Positions 19,906-29,972 of a stretch of DNA of 64,000 bases are shown piece by piece. Position numbers and translations under genes: made by a program. The stretch comes from CAYMEV01 sp964431655 [NCBI: uncultured bacterium] (lineage in GTDB: Bacteria; CAYMEV01): contig CAYSKJ010000001.1 in NCBI GenBank assembly GCA_964431655.1, positions 47,273-111,272 of the forward strand, written 5' to 3'. The notes beneath the pieces were generated by a model, which had not been told where the DNA came from, made no database searches, and saw only the letters and a list, made by a program, of their open reading frames with translations. Position 1 is the first letter of the stretch, and each line of letters starts with the position of its first letter.

Positions 19906-21574
19906 GGAAATTTCTCCTTATAGATTCATAATATGCGTTTTCAAAAGCTATAACAATCTTAGGGTCATATTTTGTACCCGACCATTCAATGACTTTTGCC
20001 AGGACATCATCAGGATCCCACCTGTTCTGGTAGGGACGGTCTGTGGTCATGGCGTCAAAGGTGTCGGCAATGGCAATTATACGGGCCTCAAGGGGTATAA
20101 GTTCTCCTCTGATTTTATCGGGATAACCCGAGCCGTCCCATTTTTCGTGATGGTGCTTCATTCCGGGAATTATATCATGCAGTTTTGTTATGCTGCCCAT
20201 GATATTTGCCCCGTAAATCGGGTGTTTCTGCATTTCCCTGTATTCTTCGTCATCAAGTATGCCGGGTTTCTGGAGTATGCTGTCAACTATGCCTATCTTG
20301 CCTACATCATGAAGAAGTGCAGCTATCTTTACCTTTTTGATTATATTGGGGGGCAGGCCCAGTGAAAAGGCTATGGCAACACTGTACCTTGTAACCCTTT
20401 CGGAATGGCCCTTTGTATAGGGGTCTTTGGCATCAATGGAAGATGCCAGGGCCTGTATGCTCTGAAAGAAAAGCTCCTCATTATCCTTTGCTGCTTTCTC
20501 CAGCTGAACGATATACTCCTTGATCTTCCTGGTCATAAGGTTGAAGGTATTGGCAAGACTGCCAATCTCATTCTTTGATTTTATATTAATCATCTGCGAA
20601 TACTCGCCGTCAGCTATGGACCTTGATTTCTGTTCAAAGAGCATTATAGGGTTGGAGAGCCTTTTGGCCAGGATATAGCTTACCATGGCAACAGCAACCA
20701 TTGTAGTCAGAAGGATGGTAAGGGATACATAAATTATCTCCGAAATCTGTATCCTGCTTTCCTCTTCGAGCCTTCTGACATAGAAGAGGGCTGTTTTTAT
20801 CGGTGACTGGGATATAATCCCCCAGTTCAGATTGAACATGCTGACATTTGCAAAGGCTCCGAATATATTCTCCCTGTTCTGGTCATGGTATGTGATGGAG
20901 CCGGATCCCATTCCCAGGAGAGCAGTCTCCACAACCTCCTGGTTACCCATGTACTGCCTGTCTATCATAATATCCCTGTTGCTGTGATAGACAGCAAATC
21001 CATTCTGATCAACCACAAAGACTGTGCTTTGCCTGTAGTCCTGGCTGAATATCTCCTCAAAAGGCGTATATAGATTGGAACACATCTTCAGAATGACCTC
21101 ATTCTTATCTTTCATGTCTGCAAGAGTGTAAAAGCAGAAATAGGAGAATATTTCATTATTGGATTCATACAGATCCAGATGTTCAATGTATATTCCATAC
21201 CTGCTGATGTTTGCCGTGAGTTCAGGGTCTGAACCGGATTCAATCACGGAGAATACGCTCTGGGCACCGCTGTTGATATTTTCCAGGGCTTCATCAAGCT
21301 CTGAATAGTTAAGGGCTTTTATGATACTGCCGGCACTGCTGAGTGTATTGATATATCCGGAAAAAAGGATATTAATCTCCTTGGCCAGGGATTTTACCCT
21401 GGATACTTCAGTCTCCTGCAGGTTGGCTATTAGAGTATCCTGGTATTTGTAAATCATGTCCTTGGTAATCTTCTGAGTACTTTTCAAATTAAAAAAGGTA
21501 GCAGCAATTAAGGGAATAATGGATATCAGCAGGGTTGAGACAAGTATCTCGGTCAGTATGGTTCTAATCTTCAT
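19892..21574 (-). CDS. HD-GYP phosphodiesterase with periplasmic sensor and HAMP, copy 1
   Basis: Membrane receptor of 560 residues, predicted to hydrolyse cyclic di-nucleotides. N-terminal membrane helix (about 7-30), large extracytoplasmic sensor region (about 31-275, dCACHE-like), second helix (about 280-303), HAMP, then the HD-GYP domain with HD at 422-423 and GYP at 483-485. In this copy the upstream cyclase is truncated and the kinase is absent, so the native promoter is lost. Transcription would have to come from the MATE promoter. Confidence 0.92.
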   Translation of the reverse strand: MKIRTILTEILVSTLLISIIPLIAATFFNLKSTQKITKDMIYKYQDTLIANLQETEVSRVKSLAKEINILFSGYINTLSSAGSIIKALNYSELDEALENINSGAQSVFSVIESGSDPELTANISRYGIYIEHLDLYESNNEIFSYFCFYTLADMKDKNEVILKMCSNLYTPFEEIFSQDYRQSTVFVVDQNGFAVYHSNRDIMIDRQYMGNQEVVETALLGMGSGSITYHDQNRENIFGAFANVSMFNLNWGIISQSPIKTALFYVRRLEEESRIQISEIIYVSLTILLTTMVAVAMVSYILAKRLSNPIMLFEQKSRSIADGEYSQMINIKSKNEIGSLANTFNLMTRKIKEYIVQLEKAAKDNEELFFQSIQALASSIDAKDPYTKGHSERVTRYSVAIAFSLGLPPNIIKKVKIAALLHDVGKIGIVDSILQKPGILDDEEYREMQKHPIYGANIMGSITKLHDIIPGMKHHHEKWDGSGYPDKIRGELIPLEARIIAIADTFDAMTTDRPYQNRWDPDDVLAKVIEWSGTKYDPKIVIAFENAYYESIRRNFHEEN

Positions 21575-22723
21575 TGCCTGGCCTGCTGTCAGGACCGGTA
21601 TTCATGGGAGGCAGTTCTGTTAAGGTTTCACCGGTCAGTTCATAAGCCAGGACCTTCTGGGTTTTTCCTTTAAGGAGAAGTTCTCCCAGGGGTCTGGCAC
21701 AGAAATAACTTTTTGTGTTTATATAGGTCTCCTCACCTATGGTAACATACTGGGGCCTTGATACCGATTCCAGTCTTTTTGCCACGTTTACCGCGTCTCC
21801 CAGCGCAGTATATTCCATTCGTATATCTGAGCCCAGGTTACCTGCCACCACCTTGCCGGTGTTTATGCCTACCCTTATCGAAAACCGCTGGTCATGAGGA
21901 AGATCACTATTCAATCTTTCCACCTCCCGGATCATTTCTATGCCGCACTTCACTGCTTTTAACGGATTGAACTGGTCGTAATGGGGCGCACCGAATAAGG
22001 CCATAATGCCGTCGCCCATGAACTTATCCACAATGCCGCCATTATCAAAGATGACCTTGGTCATGGAATTAAGGTATTTATTGAGGAATACAGCAACCTG
22101 AGGCGGAGGAAGCATTTCGGAAAGCCTGCTGAAATCCTTTACATCGCAAAAAAGGACTGAAAGGGTCGTTTTCTGCAGGTCTAAGGTATTTCTTTCCTTA
22201 CCTATATTGCTTACAATTACCTCTACGATATCAGGGCTGAAGTACCTCTGAAGATTATTCCTGATATTTCTTTCTGCTATTATATTGTCCATAAGCCTGA
22301 CTTTATGAACAGCCAGGGCAATATTGTTGGCTATGGTAATAAGAAGGGACATATCATCCTTGCTGAATATATTTTCACTTATAAGGCTGTCGAGGTAGAT
22401 GACTCCTATCACCTGGTCTTCCAGCCATAAGGGAACGCAGAGAACACTCCGGATGCCGTACATATGTATGGAATCGCCGGCTTTGAACCTTGGATCGAGC
22501 ACGGCATTACTGGTGATAATACCCACCCTTTCATTGAATACCTTGTTCAGGATGGTTGTGCTGATCTTTATATTGTTGTCAAACCTGTTATCTTTGCTCT
22601 TTGTGGCCTTTATTTTCAGTTTTTTTGCGTTTTCGTCGTAAAGAAGGATAAAACCTCTGTCGGATGAGAATACATCAAAAAGCAGAGCCATGATATTTTC
22701 AAGCAGTGATTCAAGCTTAAAGG
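21564..22723 (-). pseudogene. Truncated GAF-adenylate/guanylate cyclase (3' part), copy 1
   Basis: This matches the intact cyclase at 46125-47870 from residue 196 to the end, keeping the GAF and class III cyclase domains. The first 195 residues (FHA domain and linker) and the native start are missing, replaced by MATE sequence at 22724. An in-frame ATG at 22862 could in principle start a hybrid reading frame carrying about 46 out-of-frame MATE codons, but no ribosome site supports it. Confidence 0.9.
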
Positions 22724-22728
22724 CCGCC
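22719..22728. other. Novel joint of the tandem duplication
   Basis: The left side matches the intact cyclase gene of copy 2 up to 22723 (equivalent 47284). The right side is the inside of a MATE gene read on the - strand. The last bases shared with the intact cyclase are aaagg. Without the intact MATE sequence, which is outside the window, I cannot say how many of these are microhomology. The frame is broken: the MATE reading frame runs out of frame into cyclase sequence and stops near 22616. Confidence 0.9.
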
Positions 22729-23413
22729 TTAAACCTGAGGCACGGTACCTGCTCAGAAAATTCAGATTCAATACCCGGTATGCCATCACGCATCCCGATA
22801 TACGTGAAATTACTGTTGCCAGAGCAGCGCCCCGGATGCCCATTTCGGGGAAGAAAAACCACCCGAAGATCAGTATCGGGTCAAGGATTATATTTATTAT
22901 CAGGCTTGTTATAAGTATCTTAAAAAATACAATATTATTGCCTATTGCATTGAATGTATTGCCGAGGACCTGATAGAAGAACAGAAAAAAGGAGCTTATT
23001 ATCATGATGCTTGTATAGGTAACCCCCTGCGAGCTGACAAGGGAGTCGGAGGTCATGAATCTGAATAACAGGGGTATTACCCAAAGCCCCGTTAATATGA
23101 AAAGTACGCTAAGTACAGCGCACAGTACCGCCGAGGTCCTGAATACATCAACAGAGCTTTCAAAGTTTTTCTCGCCTATTCTCCTGGCAATGATCGAGGT
23201 CTGGCCGGTGGCAATAATGCTCCCTATGCTCATTATACCCCATAGAATAAAGGATGAAACTGATATGGCAGCTATGCTGTGATGCCCTAACTTCCCTATC
23301 CAGAATATATCAATGAGCTCGAAGGCTGATTGAAACACCATCATCCCTATTGCCGGAAAGGCAAGGCGCAAAATGTTCCTGTTCAATGAGCCTGTTGTCA
23401 GATCCCTGTACAT
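22724..23413 (-). pseudogene. MATE-family efflux transporter, 5' part only, fused out of frame
   Basis: Encodes the first 230 or so residues of a multidrug/toxin extrusion (MATE) transporter, about half the usual 440-460. Visible hydrophobic helices and phrases such as FPAIGMMVFQSAFELIDIF and GAALATVISR are typical of the first MatE domain. The reading frame runs on through cyclase sequence to about 22616, adding some 35 unrelated residues. If the duplication is real, an intact or 3' MATE part should lie left of copy 1. Divergent from ileS. Confidence 0.88.
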
Positions 23414-23481
23414 GATGAATAATCTTATTAATGGAAAAAGCGGTTAATTGCAAATGAAAAATTTGCCGAAGTATGAGCTGC

Positions 23482-23510
23482 ATATTATGCCTCACAAAGC
23501 TGAATATCAA
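23482..23510 (-). promoter_or_regulatory. Putative promoter for the MATE gene
   Basis: On the - strand, TTGATA (23510-23505) and TAATAT (23487-23482) are separated by 17 bases, about 70 bases upstream of the MATE ATG at 23413. At the novel joint this promoter would also read into the truncated cyclase, HD-GYP, lipoprotein and ftsY genes of copy 1. Confidence 0.5.
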
Positions 23511-23519
23511 ATTTAAATA

Positions 23520-23548
23520 TTGACATAAAAAAGATATACGGTTAACAT
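23520..23548 (+). promoter_or_regulatory. Putative promoter for the ileS operon
   Basis: TTGACA (23520-23525, perfect consensus) and TAACAT (23543-23548) are 17 bases apart, about 38 bases before the ileS ATG. GGAGG at 23575-23579 is the ribosome site. The leader is too short for a T-box. Confidence 0.55.
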
Positions 23549-23585
23549 ACCCTGTCATTTTATCATTATTAGCTGGAGGCTCGAT

Positions 23586-26354
23586 ATGGACAGTCAAAAA
23601 ATAAAGGAGACCCTTAATCTTCCAAGGACAGGATTTCCCATGAAGGCGAATCTGTCTGCCAACGAACCGAAAATACTGGAATTCTGGGAGAAAGAGGGTA
23701 TTTATCATGCGATAAGGGAAAATAAATCAGGCCTGCCAAAATTCATACTTCATGACGGCCCGCCTTATGCTACAGGCCATATACATATCGGCACAGCCCT
23801 CAACAAGGTTTTAAAGGATTTTATTGTTAAATATAAAAATATTACAGGTTTTGACGCACCCTATGTTCCTGGCTGGGATTGCCACGGGCTGCCCATTGAG
23901 AATAAGGTTGAAAAAACCATGAAAGATAAAAAGGAATCCCTTTCAAAACTTGAGATTCGGAAAAGATGCTATGATTATGCCGTATCCTATGTTGATATAA
24001 TGCGTGAGGAATTCAAGAGGCTGGGAGTTCTGGGCCGGTGGGAAGAACCCTATCTGACCCTGAACCCTGTTTATGAGGCGGTTATCCTCAGGGTTCTCGC
24101 ATCAGCAGTCAGGCAGGGGTATGTCTACCGCCAGCTCAAACCCATACACTGGTGCATGGGGTGTACAACCGCCCTGGCAGAGGCGGAGCTTGAATATTCG
24201 GATGCAGAATCGGATTCCATATTCGTGAGGTTTGCTCTCAAGAGGGCAGGTATTGCAAGTCCCCTTAAGGAATATGAAGGCAGAGAAAATGTCTTCTTTA
24301 TGATCTGGACCACCACTCCCTGGACCATACCTGCAAATATGGCCCTGGCAGTCCATCCGGACCTGGATTACGGCATTTACAGCGTTGACGGTGAGTTGCT
24401 TATACTTGCCAGTGAGCTGAAGGATAGCCTTGAATCAAAACTGGGTATCGGCTCTTTTAAGCTGTTGAAACAGTTCAGGGGCAATATGCTGGAAGGGGAT
24501 ATCGCCCGGCATCCCCTTATAGACAGGGAGTCTGCAGTAGTTCTGGCAAACTATGTAACCCTTGAACAGGGTTCAGGTATTGTGCATACAGCACCGGGGC
24601 ACGGCCAGGAAGATTATCAGACCGGACAGAAATACAATATAGAAACCTTCTGCCCGGTGGATGAAAAGGGGAGATTCACCAGCGGATTCGCACCCTTTGA
24701 GGGGGTCAATGTCTTTGAATCAAACCCCGGTATAGTACAGATGCTCAAAGACAGGGGCATGTTATTGAAAAGCGAGAGCTTTTCCCATTCCTATCCCCAT
24801 TGCTGGAGATGCAAAAAACCTGTTATATTCAGGGCGACAGAGCAGTGGTTTATAAATATTGACCACAACGGCCTGAGAAAAAAAGCCCTGGACAGTATCC
24901 GGAGCGTTGACTGGATACCAGGCTGGGGTATGAACAGGATATATGCCATGATAGAGAACAGACCCGACTGGTGCATTTCAAGGCAGAGAAACTGGGGAGT
25001 TCCCATCGTTGCAGTAAAGTGCAGTGACTGCGGAGAGATAAGCATCGATGCTGACCTTATAGACAGGGTAGCGGATATTGTTGAAAAAGAAGGTATAGGT
25101 ATCTATTTTGAAAAGAATATAAGGGAAATAATCCCCGGTTTGAAATGCCCGCGGTGCGAATCGCATAATATAATACAGGAAGAGGACATACTGGATGTAT
25201 GGTTTGAATCCGGGGTATCCCATAAGGCTGTTCTGACAACCAATGAGGAGCTGTCCTGGCCTTCGGACCTGTATCTTGAAGGTAGCGACCAGCACAGGGG
25301 ATGGTTCAATTCTTCCCTAATACTTTCACTGATATCGGAAAAGACCCCCCCTTACAGGCAGGTACTGACCCATGGTTTTGTCGTTGATGAGCAGGGGAAA
25401 AAGATGTCCAAGTCTCTGGGTAATTTTATCAGCCATGAGGATATAATCGGAAAGTACGGCGGAGACATACTTAGGATGTGGGTTGCATCCGAGGATTACA
25501 GGGAGGATATAAGGGTATCCAGAAACATCATTGACAATCTTTCGGAAAGCTACAGGAAGATAAGAAACACCTTCCGCTTTGCACTTTCAAATCTCTATGA
25601 TTTCAACCCTGATAAGGACATGGTAAGGCTTGAGAATATGACCGGCCTGGATAAATTCTATTTTGAAAAGTATCTAGCTATTGCAGAAAGGATAAAATCT
25701 GCCTACGAGAAGTACAATTTCCATATTGTTGTCCAGAACCTTGTCAACTTTGCCAGCATTGACCTGTCAAGCCAGTACCATGACATTATCAAGGACAGGC
25801 TCTATGTAAACAGGGCTGACAGCAGGGAGAGGAGGAGCACCCAGAGCTGCATATACAGGATAATAAAGGGGCTTCTGACCCTTTCTTCCCCGATTCTGTC
25901 CTTTACAGCCGACGAAGCATGGCAGTATCTTCCTAAATCATCCAAAGATCCTGTCAGCGTTCATCTCTCCACTCTCGGGGAATATGGTTTTCATTTTGAA
26001 AAAACAGGTATTTTTGAGGACATTTTGAGCATAAGGTCTGCAGTATCCAAAAAGCTGGAAATCCTGAGGAAAGAGAATGTAATCGGCTTGTCCCTGGATT
26101 CTCATGTGAGCATCAAAATACCTGCAAGGCTCTTTGAACAGCTCAATTGCATGAAAGATGAGCTGAAAGAGATATTGATGATATCGGAAATAGAGCTTGT
26201 TAAATCAGAGGAAAAAGAAAAGGATACTGTTGAGGAATCAATAGAAATATCTGCAAAAAAGCATGACGGGGAGAAATGCCCCCGATGCTGGCGGTATTTT
26301 TACAAAAGCCAGGAACTGTGTCCGAGATGTTCCTCCATAATAAAAGATATTTAG
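23586..26354 (+). CDS. ileS: Isoleucyl-tRNA synthetase, copy 2 (complete)
   Basis: Complete 922-residue enzyme, normal length for bacterial IleS. Order: HIGH-type motif HIHIG (65-69), connective editing domain (about 190-400) that clears Val-tRNA-Ile, KMSKS (606-610), anticodon-binding domain, and a C-terminal zinc finger with Cys 898, 901, 912 and 915. The zinc finger marks the ordinary bacterial type rather than the eukaryote-like, mupirocin-resistant type. ATG 23586 follows GGAGG by 6 bases. It heads a run that continues into lspA, the common ileS-lspA pairing. Confidence 0.98.
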   Translation: MDSQKIKETLNLPRTGFPMKANLSANEPKILEFWEKEGIYHAIRENKSGLPKFILHDGPPYATGHIHIGTALNKVLKDFIVKYKNITGFDAPYVPGWDCHGLPIENKVEKTMKDKKESLSKLEIRKRCYDYAVSYVDIMREEFKRLGVLGRWEEPYLTLNPVYEAVILRVLASAVRQGYVYRQLKPIHWCMGCTTALAEAELEYSDAESDSIFVRFALKRAGIASPLKEYEGRENVFFMIWTTTPWTIPANMALAVHPDLDYGIYSVDGELLILASELKDSLESKLGIGSFKLLKQFRGNMLEGDIARHPLIDRESAVVLANYVTLEQGSGIVHTAPGHGQEDYQTGQKYNIETFCPVDEKGRFTSGFAPFEGVNVFESNPGIVQMLKDRGMLLKSESFSHSYPHCWRCKKPVIFRATEQWFINIDHNGLRKKALDSIRSVDWIPGWGMNRIYAMIENRPDWCISRQRNWGVPIVAVKCSDCGEISIDADLIDRVADIVEKEGIGIYFEKNIREIIPGLKCPRCESHNIIQEEDILDVWFESGVSHKAVLTTNEELSWPSDLYLEGSDQHRGWFNSSLILSLISEKTPPYRQVLTHGFVVDEQGKKMSKSLGNFISHEDIIGKYGGDILRMWVASEDYREDIRVSRNIIDNLSESYRKIRNTFRFALSNLYDFNPDKDMVRLENMTGLDKFYFEKYLAIAERIKSAYEKYNFHIVVQNLVNFASIDLSSQYHDIIKDRLYVNRADSRERRSTQSCIYRIIKGLLTLSSPILSFTADEAWQYLPKSSKDPVSVHLSTLGEYGFHFEKTGIFEDILSIRSAVSKKLEILRKENVIGLSLDSHVSIKIPARLFEQLNCMKDELKEILMISEIELVKSEEKEKDTVEESIEISAKKHDGEKCPRCWRYFYKSQELCPRCSSIIKDI

Positions 26355-26355
26355 C

Positions 26356-26886
26356 ATGATGTTTAAGAAAAACCCTGCAGGGGCATTTGTGTTATTCCTG
26401 CTGTCAGTTGCTGTTATTGACCAGCTGAGCAAGTTTTATATTCTCAGGCTAAATGCTCTGGACCCTGGGGCTCTGCTTTCGGGTATCCCTATAATAATCG
26501 GTTTCCTCGAGATAACCCTGACCTATAATCAGGGCATCATTTTTGGTTTTCTTGGGAATGCCAATAATCTGGTGATACTAACACTTAATATATTCATACT
26601 TGCAGGGGTATTTATCTTTGTTGCCATGGATATAAAAAGGGGCAGGACGGGGCTTTTATATCTCGGGGGCTTCGGTCTGATTCTGGGAGGAGCCCTGGGG
26701 AATATCCTTGACAGGATAATTGTAGGAAAGGTCATAGATTTCATTAAGGTATATATAACATCTGATTTTATATGGCCAATATTCAATATTGCCGATTCAG
26801 CAATAACCGTCGGAATAATCCTGGTATTTGCTGATATGATTTTTTTTGACAGGGAGAGTAAGATAAATGCACCCGATACTGCTTGA
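26356..26886 (+). CDS. lspA: Lipoprotein signal peptidase LspA, copy 2
   Basis: Same sequence as at 1795. Type II signal peptidase, inner membrane, four hydrophobic segments, catalytic D128 and D147, 176 residues. It cleaves before the diacylated cysteine made by Lgt, encoded by the next, overlapping gene. Likely clients in this window are the TPR lipoprotein (Cys19) and perhaps the VWA-like protein at 50420 (Cys24). Confidence 0.96.
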   Translation: MMFKKNPAGAFVLFLLSVAVIDQLSKFYILRLNALDPGALLSGIPIIIGFLEITLTYNQGIIFGFLGNANNLVILTLNIFILAGVFIFVAMDIKRGRTGLLYLGGFGLILGGALGNILDRIIVGKVIDFIKVYITSDFIWPIFNIADSAITVGIILVFADMIFFDRESKINAPDTA

Positions 26887-27643
26887 TCTTGGATTTATAA
26901 GGCTCCATACCTATGGTTTCTGTATTTCACTGGGTGTAGTGGCTGCTTTATTGCTGGCCATAAAGCTGGGCAGGTCCTTTGATATAAGCAGGGATTTCAT
27001 ACTGGATCTTACGATAAAACTGCTTATATCGGGGATCATTGGCTCGAAAATCCTCTATATCATGGTATATTACCAGGAATTTATCCAGGAACCTGTCAGG
27101 ATAATCAGGGATTTCAGGTCTGGATTTGTTTTTTTCGGGGGACTTATCCTTGCATTTATAATGGGCTATCTGCATGTCAGAAAGAGTAAATACAGGATGG
27201 GCAATCTTTTTGATGTTTTCGCCCCTGCATTGGCCCTTGCCCATTCCTTTGGAAGGCTCGGGTGCACCATGGCTGGATGCTGTTATGGAAAGGCGGTGCC
27301 CCATGATGCCTTTTATACCCTGCGTTTCTGCCATCCTGAAACCATTGCCTGTCCTGTATGCAGGCCTCTTATTGCGACACAGCCCATAAGTTCGATATTT
27401 CTCTTTCTGCTGTCGATGCTTATGCTATCTCTTTTTTTTAAATGGAAAAAGCGTTATCCTGGAAGCCTATTATTTATCTATGCATCAACTTATTCCCTTT
27501 TCAGGTTTATTATTGAGTTTTTCCGCGGTGATGACCGCGGGTTCCTTTTCGGGCTTTCAACATCCCAGGTCATCAGCATGGCTGTATTTCCGGCAGCCAT
27601 TTACCTTCTTTTCAAATATAATATACGCAGAAAGAAACCATGA
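26867..27643 (+). CDS. lgt: Prolipoprotein diacylglyceryl transferase, Lgt family, copy 2
   Basis: Same sequence as at 2306; 258 residues, integral membrane. The Cys-rich signature variant (Cys 133, 138, 139) and a second Cys group (155, 162, 165) set it apart from E. coli Lgt. Related Lgt-family proteins with a GCCYG signature exist in other bacteria as far as I recall, so the variant is probably functional. No second Lgt is seen in the window outside the repeat. It overlaps lspA by 20 bases and the pseudouridine synthase gene by 4. Confidence 0.88.
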   Translation: MHPILLDLGFIRLHTYGFCISLGVVAALLLAIKLGRSFDISRDFILDLTIKLLISGIIGSKILYIMVYYQEFIQEPVRIIRDFRSGFVFFGGLILAFIMGYLHVRKSKYRMGNLFDVFAPALALAHSFGRLGCTMAGCCYGKAVPHDAFYTLRFCHPETIACPVCRPLIATQPISSIFLFLLSMLMLSLFFKWKKRYPGSLLFIYASTYSLFRFIIEFFRGDDRGFLFGLSTSQVISMAVFPAAIYLLFKYNIRRKKP

Positions 27644-28629
27644 GTGCGGATATCCCGACAAAAGGGTCTGTTATGTGCCGAAAACCCGGCAGTGAATTAT
27701 CAGGTCTCAGGCTTGATATTGCTCTTTCAGAAATGGATCCGGGTATTTCAAGGAATTTTGCACAATATCTTATAATATCCGGATATGTTTTTGTCAATGG
27801 CAGGCAGGAAATTCGCAAATCCCAGAGACTGAATGCTGAAGATATCGTAGAGGTCTTGGAATATGAAAAAAAATCTGATGCCGTTCCCCTGCCAAAAAAA
27901 GCAGAGCTGAATATACTGTATCAGGATGAATTCCTTCTGGTCATTGACAAGCCTTCAGGTCTAACAGTCCATCCAGGATCCGGCAATACCCAGGACACCC
28001 TTGTTAATGCCCTGCTCTATTACCGGGAAATGTTCAGCATACGCCTTTCAGATATGCAGGGCATATCCCGGTGCGGTATAGTGCACAGGCTTGACAAGGA
28101 TACATCCGGTGCCATGCTTATTGCCAAGGAAAATGAGGCGCACCTTAAGCTTCAAGGACTGTTCAAGGAGCGCAGGGTCAAGAAGGAATACCTTGCGGTG
28201 GTATGGGGCGAGATAATGCCGAACGAACTTATAATTGACAGCCCTATTGGAAGGCACCCCAAAAACAGGCTTAAATTTTCATCAAAATCATCCTTTCCGA
28301 AGGATGCATTTACAAAAGTGAGGGTATTCAGCCGTTTCAACGGATTCAGCCTCATTAAGGCCTATCCCCTTACCGGCCGGACCCACCAGATCCGTGTTCA
28401 CATGAAAGAGGCCGGGTTTCCCATTGTCGGAGATAAAGTATATTCTGCCAAAAGGACACAGAGTATGGAGAAATATTTTGCCAGAAACAGTACGGTTTTA
28501 AGACTGATGCTTCACAGTCAAAGGATTTTATTTCCCCATCCCTTTAAAAGTGATATATTAATTATCAGTTCACCGGTTCCAGCTGATTACAGGGAGTGTT
28601 TAAGGGTTTTAAGGCATTATAATGGTTAG
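27640..28629 (+). CDS. RluD/RluA-family pseudouridine synthase, copy 2
   Basis: Same sequence as at 3079. S4 domain plus pseudouridine synthase domain, catalytic D152. In many bacteria a gene of this type follows lspA, so the position is typical. The substrate is expected to be large-subunit rRNA, but RluA-type enzymes acting on tRNA cannot be excluded from sequence alone. Confidence 0.9.
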   Translation: MSADIPTKGSVMCRKPGSELSGLRLDIALSEMDPGISRNFAQYLIISGYVFVNGRQEIRKSQRLNAEDIVEVLEYEKKSDAVPLPKKAELNILYQDEFLLVIDKPSGLTVHPGSGNTQDTLVNALLYYREMFSIRLSDMQGISRCGIVHRLDKDTSGAMLIAKENEAHLKLQGLFKERRVKKEYLAVVWGEIMPNELIIDSPIGRHPKNRLKFSSKSSFPKDAFTKVRVFSRFNGFSLIKAYPLTGRTHQIRVHMKEAGFPIVGDKVYSAKRTQSMEKYFARNSTVLRLMLHSQRILFPHPFKSDILIISSPVPADYRECLRVLRHYNG

Positions 28630-29875
28630 AGTCCTAATAGTCGATGATTCAGAAATTATCCGGAAACAGCTCAGGGCATTTCTGGAGACGAAGAAGCGCT
28701 ATGAGGTTCAGGAGGCTTCAGACGGCCTGGAAGCAATACAAAAGCTGAAGGCTGACCCTGATTTTGACATCATTGCCCTTGATGTCGAGATGCCGCGTCT
28801 TAACGGGCTGGAAACCCTCAGGGGAATATCTTCCATGGATCTGGATGCTGTGTGTATCATGATAACATCAAGGAGTGACTTTAATACCGTAATACAGGCC
28901 GTACGTCAAGGAGCCTATGATTATGTTACAAAACCCATTGATTTTGAAAACCTCCTTCTTGTAATTGATCGCGCCCTGGAGAAAAGGGCTCTGGAAAAGG
29001 AGAACAAGAGGCTGATTGATGATCTGCAGAAGATGAACAGCAATCTTACCCAGCTGGTAAGGCAGAGAACAAAACATCTTGCAGAAGCGGAACAGAAGGC
29101 CAGAACCTATGCCAACCAGCTTGAAAAGGCCTATGAAGAGCTTAAAAGCCTTGATAAAATGAAGGGCGATTTTATTTCCCTTGCCTCCCACGAGCTCCGG
29201 ACGCCTCTTGTTCTTATCAAGGGCTACAGCGAGATACTTCTAAGGAAAAGATACGGGCATATGTCGGAGCAGGTAGAGAATGCCCTGAAGATACAGAGCG
29301 AGAATATAGAAAAACTCAGTGAGATAATAAATGAAATATTAATGATAAATAACCTTGAGATTCTCGAGAATATCTACAAAGAAGAAAATATTGACATTAA
29401 TCCGGTCCTTGTGGAGGCCTATGAGTCATTAAAGGAATTTATAAATCTCCGCAATCAGGTCTTCAAGTCCGAGATCAGTGAAATCCCCCTTATTGTAAAA
29501 GGCAATAATAAACTGCTTTTTTATGCTGTCCATAACCTTCTTATCAATGCCATCAAATTTACCCCCGATGGCGGTGTAATAGTATTAAGAAGCGCAATGA
29601 AGAATTCAGAAAGCCCTTCCAAAGCCCTGATATCTGTCTCTGATACAGGCATAGGCATCCCCCAGGAATCTCTGGAAAAAATATTTACCCCTTTTTACGA
29701 AGTAAAGGATATTAAGTACCACAGCTCAGGAAAATTTCAGTTCCTTTCCGGAGGGCTCGGAGTAGGACTGTCTATAGCAAAAAACATTGTAAACCAGCAT
29801 TCAGGCAGGATTGCTGTAGAAAGCTCCCTGGGAAAGGGAAGTACCTTCTATATCACCCTTCCCCTCGTGAAATAA
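28622..29875 (+). CDS. Hybrid response regulator-histidine kinase, copy 2
   Basis: Same sequence as at 4061. Receiver (1-115), coiled coil, HisKA (H190) and HATPase domain (about 295-417); soluble. The receiver-first order suggests that phosphorylation of D54 by an upstream kinase, or a phosphatase role, tunes the C-terminal kinase. Start ATG 28622 overlaps the preceding gene by 8 bases. After the stop, 97 bases separate it from the activase gene, with no clear terminator. Confidence 0.93.
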   Translation: MVRVLIVDDSEIIRKQLRAFLETKKRYEVQEASDGLEAIQKLKADPDFDIIALDVEMPRLNGLETLRGISSMDLDAVCIMITSRSDFNTVIQAVRQGAYDYVTKPIDFENLLLVIDRALEKRALEKENKRLIDDLQKMNSNLTQLVRQRTKHLAEAEQKARTYANQLEKAYEELKSLDKMKGDFISLASHELRTPLVLIKGYSEILLRKRYGHMSEQVENALKIQSENIEKLSEIINEILMINNLEILENIYKEENIDINPVLVEAYESLKEFINLRNQVFKSEISEIPLIVKGNNKLLFYAVHNLLINAIKFTPDGGVIVLRSAMKNSESPSKALISVSDTGIGIPQESLEKIFTPFYEVKDIKYHSSGKFQFLSGGLGVGLSIAKNIVNQHSGRIAVESSLGKGSTFYITLPLVK

Positions 29876-29972
29876 CCCCTTTTCCCGCAGGGAACACCTC
29901 TGATAAATATTGACAACAGGTCCAATCAAAATAGGATTAGACTGTAGCTTCAATATAAAAGGGTGTCATCCT

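Larger units (their letters stand above)
1..22723. repeat. Tandem repeat copy 1 (left-truncated by window)
   Basis: This segment is repeated at 24562-47284 with a constant offset of 24,561. Every reading frame in it, including non-coding frames on both strands, gives the same translation in both copies, and the non-coding stretches I compared by eye (for example 13736-13959 and 16152-16198) match base for base. Identity stops after 22723, where this copy reads ccgcc and the other copy (47285 on) reads tctta. If the unit is 24,561 bp, this copy begins 1,837 bp before the window. Confidence 0.97.

Noticed and set aside
22713-22718. A HindIII site (AAGCTT) lies 5 bases from the duplication joint, as might be seen in a ligation chimera.
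   Set aside because: The match to the intact cyclase goes on for 5 bases past the site, so the change of sequence is not at the cut. It is most likely chance.
22616-23413. A 265-residue reading frame that could be called a complete short MATE protein.
   Set aside because: Its last 35 or so codons are out-of-frame cyclase sequence, and half of a normal MATE transporter is missing.
23414-23585. A T-box or other riboswitch before ileS.
   Set aside because: A good promoter sits only about 38 bases before the start codon, leaving no room for a T-box leader, and no T-box sequence is seen.
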